From positions 529-5,915 of the forward strand of contig JAJZSX010000163.1 in NCBI GenBank assembly GCA_021849435.1: a stretch of DNA of 5,387 bases, given 5' to 3'. Every line of letters starts with the position of its first letter. The stretch's first letter is position 1. This document shows, piece by piece, positions 1-5,006 of this stretch. The position numbers were made by a program, and so were the translations under genes. The stretch is from Actinomycetes bacterium. GTDB taxonomy: Bacteria > Actinomycetota > Acidimicrobiia > Acidimicrobiales > RAAP-2. The notes beneath the pieces were generated by a model. It did no database searches, was not told where the DNA came from, and worked only from the letters and a program-made list of their open reading frames with translations.

Positions 1-721
1 CCTGGGTGATGTCCGAGAAGTTGCCAGTCACGCCATCAAGCGGCGAGTACGTCAACCGGTCCTTGCTGGCGATCGAAAGTCCGCCGGCGAGCAGCCCGGC
101 GAGGCCGTTTGCCCCGAAGTCGTCACCCTGACCGATGACGCCCACCACGGCGCCCTTCTTGTGACCGAGGATCCAGCGAGCGAGGATCTTTCCCTCGGCC
201 TGGTAGCTGGTCTGATAGCCGAAGAGCAACGGGTAGCGCGCCTGGTTCCAATCAGAGGACCCCGAGGACACGAAGAGGTCCGGCACCTTGTTCTGGTTCA
301 GGTAGCCGATGACCGAGTCCTGAGCGGCCGTACCCAACGAGCCCACTTCAGCGAAGACGTGGTCCTGGGTGACCAGGGTCTGAGTCTGGGTCAGGGTCGG
401 CGTATTACCCACCCCGGCGGTGCAGCCCAGGGCGTTGATGTTGTAGCAGTCATCCTTGCGTAGGTAGATGATCCGGCGTCCGTTGACACCACCGTGGGCA
501 TTCACATAGTCAAAGACGGCCGCGGTAGCAGCGGAGACCTCGGCGTAGCCCGCAGCGATGCCGCTGAGAGGAACCGTCGCGCCGATGGTGACAGTGCGAG
601 CGGTCACACCCGGCGTGGACGCCGCCCCCGCGCTCACGGCCAGCCCGGCACTCAGCATCCCGAGCGTCAGCGCCGAGGCTGACGCCAGGGTCGCCGCCCG
701 GCGGATTCGAACTCGTGACAT
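1..721 (-). CDS. periplasmic/extracellular substrate-binding protein, Leu/Ile/Val-type (type I fold), 3'-truncated by the window edge
   Basis: Receptor of the adjacent importer; its first 240 codons are visible and it would normally run to about 380-430 residues. An Arg-rich start (RVRIRR, 3-8) and a hydrophobic stretch of small residues to about 30 form an export signal, with likely cleavage near AGA-A (31-34). There is no lipobox Cys. The mature part opens with TVTIGATVPLSG (43-54), the classic first strand and ligand loop, followed by FDYVNAHGGVNGRRI (70-84), where the family has N-x-x-GG-v-n-GR. FAEVGSLGTAAQDSV (123-137) corresponds to the region that contacts ligand, followed by NQNKVPDLFVSSGSSDW (142-158). 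AVVGVIGQGDDFGANGLAG (191-209) opens the second lobe (family: VAVIYQDDDYG). Cys92 and Cys100 may form a disulfide. Ligand identity cannot be read: members bind branched amino acids, amides, urea or aromatics. The ATG at 721 is fixed by a strong ribosome site. Confidence 0.93.
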   Translation of the reverse strand, partial: MSRVRIRRAATLASASALTLGMLSAGLAVSAGAASTPGVTARTVTIGATVPLSGIAAGYAEVSAATAAVFDYVNAHGGVNGRRIIYLRKDDCYNINALGCTAGVGNTPTLTQTQTLVTQDHVFAEVGSLGTAAQDSVIGYLNQNKVPDLFVSSGSSDWNQARYPLLFGYQTSYQAEGKILARWILGHKKGAVVGVIGQGDDFGANGLAGLLAGGLSIASKDRLTYSPLDGVTGNFSDITQ

Positions 722-726
722 ATGTT

Positions 727-735
727 CCTCCCCTT
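727..735 (-). promoter_or_regulatory. strong ribosome binding site of the substrate-binding-protein gene
   Basis: AAGGGGAGG on the minus strand, five nt before the ATG at 721. It is the best Shine-Dalgarno match in the window, fixes the start of the receptor gene, and fits the usual excess of binding protein over the membrane components. Confidence 0.75.
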
Positions 736-752
736 CCACCCTCGCGGGCGAA
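735..752 (-). promoter_or_regulatory. GNRA-capped hairpin directly upstream of the binding-protein ribosome binding site
   Basis: Minus-strand TTCGCCC-GCGA-GGGTGGA can pair over 7 bp (two of them G-U) with a GCGA tetraloop. Its 3' arm ends exactly where the AAGGGGAGG element begins. It may hold the ribosome site open or protect the downstream message from nucleases. The pairing is seen by eye; no folding energy was computed. Confidence 0.35.
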
Positions 753-761
753 CAAATTATT

Positions 762-777
762 GTTACTTCTCAGTAAC
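762..777 (-). promoter_or_regulatory. perfect 6-bp dyad GTTACT-GAGA-AGTAAC (hairpin or operator)
   Basis: A perfect inverted repeat with a 4-nt spacer in the livM/binding-protein gap. As RNA it forms a 6-bp stem closed by a GAGA (GNRA) tetraloop. As DNA it is a 16-bp operator-like dyad just downstream of the candidate -10, where a transcription start would fall. The sequence cannot tell which reading is right. It is not followed by a U-run on this strand, so it is not a standard terminator. Confidence 0.4.
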
Positions 778-779
778 GG

Positions 780-785
780 ATTATC
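780..785 (-). promoter_or_regulatory. candidate extended -10 element before the binding-protein gene
   Basis: On the minus strand TGTGATAAT matches an extended -10 (TGn followed by five of six TATAAT bases). It lies in the AT-richest part of the intergenic region, about 60 bp before the ATG. No good -35 hexamer sits 16-18 bp upstream, so this is a weak candidate for an internal promoter that would let the receptor gene be expressed apart from the rest of the cluster. Confidence 0.25.
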
Positions 786-807
786 ACAGTTTGAGCGTCA
801 TTATTGC

Positions 808-1848
808 TCAGCGCCTCACAAGACGACGGAGATAGGACCCAAGTCCCACCAATCCGCGTGGCGCCAGCATCATCGTGAGGATAAGCAGCACCCCGAACAC
901 GATGCCCTTCAGGTTCGCGCCAAAGGTCGAGGTCGGATTAACTCCGGTCACTTTGTTAACGACGGAAACGATGTTGTCCGAGTACGAGTAGATCAGCCCA
1001 CCGATCACGGCACCGCTCAACGTGCCGATGCCTCCCAGAACCATGAGGGTCAGAAGGAGGATCGACAACGTAAGTCCGTAGGTCTGGGGGGTCACACTGC
1101 CCGAGAGCAGTGTCATCATCGATCCGCCGAGTCCCGCGTAGGCCGCGGAGATCACGAAGGCCAGCGTGCGGGTGCGTTGGAGGTTGACGCCCACCAGCTC
1201 GGCCGCCACCTCATTGTCGCGCACCAGTCGCAGCGCGCGGCCCGTGCGCGAGCGAAACAGGTTGGCCATAAAGAAGAACGCCACGGCCGCCACCACGATG
1301 GCCACGTCGGCCGGCCACTGCGCGTTCGCCTTGACCAACGCATCCGAACCCGAAAAGAGGTTCGCGAACCACGTTGGCGAGTTCAAGAAGTTGATGAAGA
1401 GCCCGCCCGATCCCCCCGTGAGCGAGCGCGAGTCAATGGCCAGTGGCGCCACCGCGAAAGAGAACGCGAGGGTCATGCCGGCCAGGTAGGGACCGCGCAG
1501 GCGCGTCGCCGGCAGCGCGAGCACGAGCCCGCTCACCCCTCCCAATACGGTCGAGAGGAGCAATGACCAGATAATCGGACTCGTCGTGTGGTGGTTCGCC
1601 CAGATGGCTGTCGCGTAGGCCCCGATCGCCATGAATCCCGCATTGCCCAACGAGACCTGGCCGCTCCAGCCAATCAGCCAGCTCAGCCCGAGGATCACGA
1701 TCGACATCGCCGCTCCCCCGGCCAGCTTCGAATCATCGAGCGGGGTCAGTACGAAGGTGACGGCGAGCGCCATCGCGCACAGGACCGCGGTCGTGAGCAA
1801 CCGTGCACCGGTGGGATAGCGCTGAGAGAGCGAGCGGATCATCCTCAT
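808..1848 (-). CDS. livM: branched-chain-amino-acid-type ABC transporter permease LivM
   Basis: Second membrane permease of the importer. From the ATG at 1848 the product has 346 residues. Family motifs are clear: GQVSLGNAGFMAIGAY (63-78), LRGPYLAGMTLAF (117-129), LTGGSGGL (143-150), the cytoplasmic coupling helix SRTGRALRLVRDNEVAAE (200-217), and near the end LGGIGTLSGAVIGG followed by LAPRGLVGLG. Hydrophobic segments near 20-36, 45-62, 68-84, 92-112, 118-138, 182-198 and several after 225 fit a LivM topology; a loop around 151-180 is likely external. A TTG one codon upstream would overlap the livH stop by 4 nt, but the ATG gives the same TGATG junction as livF/livH and lies 4 nt after GGG, so I prefer it. 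The TGA stop at 808-810 is followed by a structured 86-bp gap before the binding-protein gene. Confidence 0.95.
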   Translation of the reverse strand: MRMIRSLSQRYPTGARLLTTAVLCAMALAVTFVLTPLDDSKLAGGAAMSIVILGLSWLIGWSGQVSLGNAGFMAIGAYATAIWANHHTTSPIIWSLLLSTVLGGVSGLVLALPATRLRGPYLAGMTLAFSFAVAPLAIDSRSLTGGSGGLFINFLNSPTWFANLFSGSDALVKANAQWPADVAIVVAAVAFFFMANLFRSRTGRALRLVRDNEVAAELVGVNLQRTRTLAFVISAAYAGLGGSMMTLLSGSVTPQTYGLTLSILLLTLMVLGGIGTLSGAVIGGLIYSYSDNIVSVVNKVTGVNPTSTFGANLKGIVFGVLLILTMMLAPRGLVGLGSYLRRLVRR

Positions 1849-2741
1849 CAAACCCTGCGCGACACGTGCTTGGTGAAGAGGCCCTGGGGTCGCAGTGAAA
1901 GCCCGATCACTAGGACGATGACTCCGGAGAGCGGGGCGATGCTAGTAGACCAGAAATCGAGAATGAACTGCTCCGTCAGGCCGATCGCCAGACCGGCCAC
2001 GATTGCGCCGAGGGGTGACTCGAGTCCGCCTACGGCCGCGGCAATGAAGGCCGAGACGAAGATCCCATCCATGTTGGTCGGCGCCAGCACCTGACCGGTA
2101 GAGACGACGACCGCGGCCAGCGTACCCACACCGGTCGAGAGGATCCAGCCCAAGGTGAGAAGGCGCCCCACGCGCACGCCGAGCAGCCGTGACACCTCGG
2201 GCGCCAAGGCTGCCGCGCGCATCTGCAGCCCCAGGTTCGTACGACGAAAGAGCAGGGCGATGGCGATCACCACGGCCGCGACCACGGCGACCTCGTAGAA
2301 GATAAACGGTGAGACCAAGATGGTGTGGCCCGCGGACTGGTAGTAGATCTGTGAGAACGGCGAGGGCAGCATCGTGATGTTGGTCGTCCAGATCGAGGCG
2401 ATCACGGCCTCGATCACGCCGAGGAATCCGATCATGACCACGATGGGATTGATCTCGGGCTTGCCGTAGAGGGGACGGATCAAGACCCTTTCGGTGACGC
2501 CGCCCAGGACCATACCCGTGACGACGGACAGCACGAGGCAGAGCCAGTAGTTCAAGCCGTGAAATACCAGGTTCATTCCCACGAAGGTCGCGAACATTCC
2601 CATCGCGCCCTGGGCGAAGTTCAAGACGTGGGTGGACTGCCAGATGATCACCAGGCTCAGCGCGATCAAGGCCACGACCGCCCCGGTGGCCAAGCCGCCG
2701 AAGATGTCGGTCATCACACGTGAAGCGAGGAACGTTCCCAT
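1848..2741 (-). CDS. livH: branched-chain-amino-acid-type ABC transporter permease LivH
   Basis: Inner-membrane permease forming half of the translocation channel with LivM. The product has 297 residues, about the usual length of 290-310, with roughly eight hydrophobic segments (about 14-34, 45-62, 64-86, 99-117, 145-165, 195-214, 225-250, 265-283). The family hallmark LNFAQGAMGMFATF (40-53) corresponds to the N-F-A-x-G motif of LivH. The cytoplasmic coupling region contains RRTNLGLQMRAAA and LLGVRVGRLLTLGW, and the late AAVGGLESPLGAIVAGLAIG block matches the GG-x-x-S/N-x-x-GA pattern. The ATG shares its first base with the end of livF, and the TGA stop shares a base with the livM ATG, so the subunits are likely made in step. 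Confidence 0.95.
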   Translation of the reverse strand: MGTFLASRVMTDIFGGLATGAVVALIALSLVIIWQSTHVLNFAQGAMGMFATFVGMNLVFHGLNYWLCLVLSVVTGMVLGGVTERVLIRPLYGKPEINPIVVMIGFLGVIEAVIASIWTTNITMLPSPFSQIYYQSAGHTILVSPFIFYEVAVVAAVVIAIALLFRRTNLGLQMRAAALAPEVSRLLGVRVGRLLTLGWILSTGVGTLAAVVVSTGQVLAPTNMDGIFVSAFIAAAVGGLESPLGAIVAGLAIGLTEQFILDFWSTSIAPLSGVIVLVIGLSLRPQGLFTKHVSRRV

Positions 2742-3448
2742 CAGTTCACCAGTCCCAGGTAGTAGCGACGCAAGCTCTCGTCGGCGGCGATTTCGGCGGC
2801 AGTGCCAAAGGCCGCGACTCTGCCAAGGTGCAGCACGACAGCGTCATGGGCGATGCGAAGTGCACTCTTGGCATTCTGTTCGACCAGGATCACCGTGAGG
2901 TCCTCGGAAGTACACAGTTCGCTCACCGTGCGCATCATGTCCGCGGTCACCTGAGGGGCCAAGCCGAGAGAGGGTTCGTCGAGCAACAAGACGCTGGGGC
3001 GTGCGATCATCGCACGGGCCATGGCGAGCATCTGTCGCTCGCCGCCCGACAGTGTGGCGGCGTAGTTGCGCCGGCGCGACTCGAGCGCGGGAAACTGGGT
3101 GAACTGGCGCGCAATACCCTCACCAAGGTCCACCTTGCTTGCCAGAGCCCCCAAGCGCAGGTTCTCCTCGACGGTCAGCTCTTCAATCACCCCGCGGCCC
3201 TCCGGCACGTGTGCCACCCCGCGTCGCGCGATGTCCTCAGTGGCGGTTCCGACCAACTCAAACTCGCCCAAGCGAATCGAGCCCTGCCGGGGCTTGACGA
3301 GACCCGAGATTGTGCGCAGCAGCGTTGTCTTGCCCGCACCATTGGCCCCGATGACGGTCGTGATTTTGCCAGTGGGCGCTTCGAATGTGACGTCTCGCAG
3401 AGCAGCCACCGCGCCGTAACTGACGTTCAGGTTCTCGACGCGGATCAC
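2741..3448 (-). CDS. livF: branched-chain-amino-acid-type ABC transporter ATPase LivF
   Basis: Second ATPase of the importer, pairing with LivG under the LivH/LivM permeases. The 235-residue product is full length: VSYGAVAALRDVTF (9-22), Walker A GANGAGKTT (34-42), VPEGRG (81-86) where LivF proteins carry Glu in the Q-loop region, signature LSGGERQMLAMARAM (133-147), Walker B VLLLDEPSLGLAP (153-165), and VEQN (189-192) with Gln in the H-switch position, which is characteristic of LivF. It starts with GTG at 3448, inside the livG stop (GTGA). A GGGGTGG stretch in the livG C-terminus may serve as ribosome binding site. The TGA stop shares one base with the livH ATG (TGATG). Confidence 0.95.
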   Translation of the reverse strand: MIRVENLNVSYGAVAALRDVTFEAPTGKITTVIGANGAGKTTLLRTISGLVKPRQGSIRLGEFELVGTATEDIARRGVAHVPEGRGVIEELTVEENLRLGALASKVDLGEGIARQFTQFPALESRRRNYAATLSGGERQMLAMARAMIARPSVLLLDEPSLGLAPQVTADMMRTVSELCTSEDLTVILVEQNAKSALRIAHDAVVLHLGRVAAFGTAAEIAADESLRRYYLGLVN

Positions 3449-4221
3449 TCATCCACCCCGAGATAGGCGGCCAACACCGTCTCGTCGTGGCCTATCTCCT
3501 CGGGCGAGCCCGCGGCGATCACCTGACCGAAGTTAAGTACCACCAAGCGATGCACGAGGGGCATGACGAAATCCATGTTGTGCTCGACCAGCAGCACGCT
3601 CGTCGTAGAGCCGAGTTCAACGATCACGCGGGCGAACTCCTCGAGTTCGATCTCGTCAAGCCCCGAAGCGGGCTCGTCGAGCAGCAACAGGCTCGGCTGG
3701 ACCATCAGGGCGCGCGCGACCGCGACTTTCTTCGCGATGCCGTAGGGGATCTCCCCCGGTAGCGACGCCGCGTAGCCGGCGACGCCCAGACGCTCCAGGT
3801 TCGAGAGAGCCTCTTCGCGCAACGCGCGCTCCCCCCGAGAGGAGCGCGGCAGACCCATCGCTCCCCAGAGCACTCCACCGCCCGGGCGGCTCTGGGCGCC
3901 GGCCATCACATTCTCGAGCACACTCAGCCGCTCGAAGAGGCCCACTCCTTGGAGCGTACGTGCGATACCCGCACGGGCCAGCTGATGGGGGCGAAGATCA
4001 CTGCTACCCAAGTGCGGAAAGCGCACGGAGCCACTCTGGGGACGCAGGAACCCGCAGACCACGTTGAACGCGGTGGTCTTGCCGGCCCCGTTGGGCCCGA
4101 TGAGTCCCACGATCTCGTTGGCAGCCACGTTAAAGGAGACGTCGCTGAGCGCGTAGAGCCCACCGAAGTGGACCGAAACGTTCTCCACACTCAAGGTGAG
4201 TGCCCCCGTCGGCAACGTCAT
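3445..4221 (-). CDS. livG: branched-chain-amino-acid-type ABC transporter ATPase LivG
   Basis: One of the two cytoplasmic ATPases that power a HAAT-family importer. The 258-residue product has the expected family length and order: FGGLYALSDVSF (19-30), Walker A GPNGAGKTT (42-50), Q-loop RTLQ with Q91, signature region IPYGIAKKVAVARAL (158-172), Walker B LLLLDEP (178-184), D-loop SGLD (186-189) and H-switch VEHN with H214. The C-terminal tail with VLNFGQVIAAGSPEEI is typical of LivG. The signature departs from LSGGQ, although PYG-x-x-K/R variants are common in LivG proteins. It starts at the ATG at 4221 after a weak TTGGAC element. The stop overlaps the livF GTG by 4 nt. The assignment to LivG rather than LivF rests on the EHN H-loop and the order of the cluster. 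The substrate is not determined by this subunit. Confidence 0.94.
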   Translation of the reverse strand: MTLPTGALTLSVENVSVHFGGLYALSDVSFNVAANEIVGLIGPNGAGKTTAFNVVCGFLRPQSGSVRFPHLGSSDLRPHQLARAGIARTLQGVGLFERLSVLENVMAGAQSRPGGGVLWGAMGLPRSSRGERALREEALSNLERLGVAGYAASLPGEIPYGIAKKVAVARALMVQPSLLLLDEPASGLDEIELEEFARVIVELGSTTSVLLVEHNMDFVMPLVHRLVVLNFGQVIAAGSPEEIGHDETVLAAYLGVDE

Positions 4222-4238
4222 AAGTGTCCAACATATCT

Positions 4239-4258
4239 CCCGGGCCCATCCACCCGGG
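4239..4258 (-). other. short GC-rich dyad in the gap between the cold-shock-like gene and livG
   Basis: Two CCCGGG copies (4239-4244 and 4253-4258) can pair as a 6-bp stem with an 8-nt loop. It occupies the 42-bp gap (4222-4263) that is the only non-overlapping junction between ribA and livM. There is no U-tract after it on the minus strand (the next bases read AGATATG), so it is not a convincing intrinsic terminator. It could attenuate or stabilise the transcript, or be chance in GC-rich DNA. Confidence 0.3.
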
Positions 4259-4263
4259 GATCT

Positions 4264-4470
4264 CTAGGTCTCCAGGAGATGAACGTCGCTCGCCTCGTCG
4301 TGTCCGCGCTGGCCGACAGACCGGGTCGCGCCGACGCGAACGCCCACGTTGATGTGGCGTCCGCCTCCGCGAATGCTCACGCAATGGAAGAAGTATGTCT
4401 CACCGTCGTCGGCGGCCAGCAGCCCCCAGCCCGCGTGCTCGTCGAAGTCGGCGATAACGCCCTCGATCAC
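4264..4470 (-). CDS. small cold-shock-domain-like protein
   Basis: A 68-residue product resembling a divergent single-domain cold-shock protein (an OB-fold that binds single-stranded RNA or DNA). GVIADFDEHAGWGLLAADDG (4-23) aligns with the first strands and RNP1 of CspA-type proteins, where the usual KGFGFI is replaced by AGWGLL (13-18). YFFHC (26-30) stands for RNP2 (VFVHF), and IRGGGRHINVGVRV (33-46) matches the loop and fourth strand. The basic Lys of RNP1 and one aromatic are lost, but W15, Y26, F27, F28 and H29 could still stack on nucleobases. It starts on a GTG that overlaps the ribH stop by 4 nt, with no clear Shine-Dalgarno sequence, so it is probably translated by coupling to ribH. 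Its role is not known to me; RNA binding is inferred from the family. The fold call is reasonably likely but rests on motif reading only. Confidence 0.75.
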   Translation of the reverse strand: MIEGVIADFDEHAGWGLLAADDGETYFFHCVSIRGGGRHINVGVRVGATRSVGQRGHDEASDVHLLET

Positions 4471-5006
4471 GAGCGCGACGAGAGTTGATCGACTAACGAG
4501 ATCATCTCGAGCGCGGTAAGCGCTGCCTCGCGGCCCTTGTTGGTGTGGTCCGGCAGCGAGCGCACGAGTGCCTGGTCGAGGTTCTCAGTGGTGAGCACGC
4601 CAAACACCACAGGCACGCCCGTGGCGAGCTGGACGTCCTGGATACCGCGCGCGCACTCCCCCGCGACCAGGTCGTAGTGCCCGGTGTCGCCGCGGATCAC
4701 GGCGCCCAGCGTGATGACCGCATCGACGCGACGCGTCGCGCCGATCATCGCCTGGGCGAGGAGCGGGATTTCGAACGCGCCCGGCGCCCAGGCGAGAACC
4801 ACATCGCGGCGCTCCACGCCGGCCTCGGCGAGGGCTCCGAGCGCTCCCTCGAGAAGGCGAAGGGTGATCGCGCCGTTGAAGCGTCCCGCGGCGACGCCGA
4901 TGCGCCGGCCGCGACCGTCCTGGCTGGCCGTGAGTGAGGTACCGACCCGCTGGGCGACCTCGGCGATGGCCTCCGGGTCGATCTCGGTGCTAGCGGTCTT
5001 CTTCAT
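4467..5006 (-). CDS. ribH: 6,7-dimethyl-8-ribityllumazine synthase
   Basis: Condenses 5-amino-6-ribitylaminouracil with 3,4-dihydroxy-2-butanone 4-phosphate to lumazine, the penultimate step of riboflavin synthesis; family members form pentamers or 60-subunit capsids. From the ATG at 5006 the product has 179 residues. Visible motifs are GRFNG (41-45, substrate pocket), PGAFEIP (75-81), [12 protein letters not shown] (101-112) with the catalytic-type His at 110, [13 protein letters not shown] (135-147), the phosphate-site Arg at 149, and [13 protein letters not shown] (156-168). The N-terminus is roughly 20 residues longer than compact homologues of about 155. An upstream GTG at 5039 would add 11 residues lying in the ribA C-terminus, but a GGAGG six nt before the 5006 ATG favours the shorter form. 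The TGA stop overlaps the next gene's GTG (GTGA). Confidence 0.96.
   Translation of the reverse strand: MKKTASTEIDPEAIAEVAQRVGTSLTASQDGRGRRIGVAAGRFNGAITLRLLEGALGALAEAGVERRDVVLAWAPGAFEIPLLAQAMIGATRRVDAVITLGAVIRGDTGHYDLVAGECARGIQDVQLATGVPVVFGVLTTENLDQALVRSLPDHTNKGREAALTALEMISLVDQLSSRS

Larger units (their letters stand above)
722..807 (-). other. structured intergenic leader between livM and the binding-protein gene
   Basis: This 86-bp gap is markedly richer in A/T than the surrounding genes and is the longest non-coding stretch in the window. It holds the candidate -10, two GNRA-capped hairpins, the ribosome site, and two copies of ATTATTG (756-762 and 800-806). A weaker 5-bp stem (TGAGC 792-796 with GCTCA 806-810) overlaps the livM stop codon. 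Confidence 0.6.

Noticed and set aside
510..755. 81-codon minus-strand frame over the start of the receptor gene
   Set aside because: It is in a different frame from the receptor, whose signal peptide and TVTIGATVPLSG motif are convincing; the product is Arg/Gly-rich noise.
792..810. 5-bp stem TGAGC/GCTCA over the livM stop as a terminator
   Set aside because: The stem is short, the loop is nine nt, and no U-run follows on the minus strand.
715..1566. 283-codon plus-strand open frame antisense to livM
   Set aside because: The product is rich in Arg, His and Gln with no recognisable domain, and it mirrors livM codons. The minus-strand frame has unmistakable LivM motifs. This is a GC-rich shadow frame.
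1849..1851. TTG start one codon upstream for livM
   Set aside because: The adjacent ATG gives the same TGATG junction as livF/livH and is the stronger start codon; the difference is one residue.
2720..3466. 248-codon plus-strand open frame antisense to livF
   Set aside because: It spans the livF/livH junction opposite clear ABC ATPase motifs, has low-complexity composition and no plausible ribosome site. Shadow frame.
3949..4488. 179-codon plus-strand open frame antisense to livG and the cold-shock-like gene
   Set aside because: It crosses three real gene boundaries on the other strand and shows no domain. Shadow frame.
4727..4740. 14-bp perfect palindrome CGCGACGCGTCGCG in ribH
   Set aside because: It encodes conserved Ala-Thr-Arg-Arg codons, has no loop, and a palindrome of this length is expected about this often by chance in GC-rich DNA.
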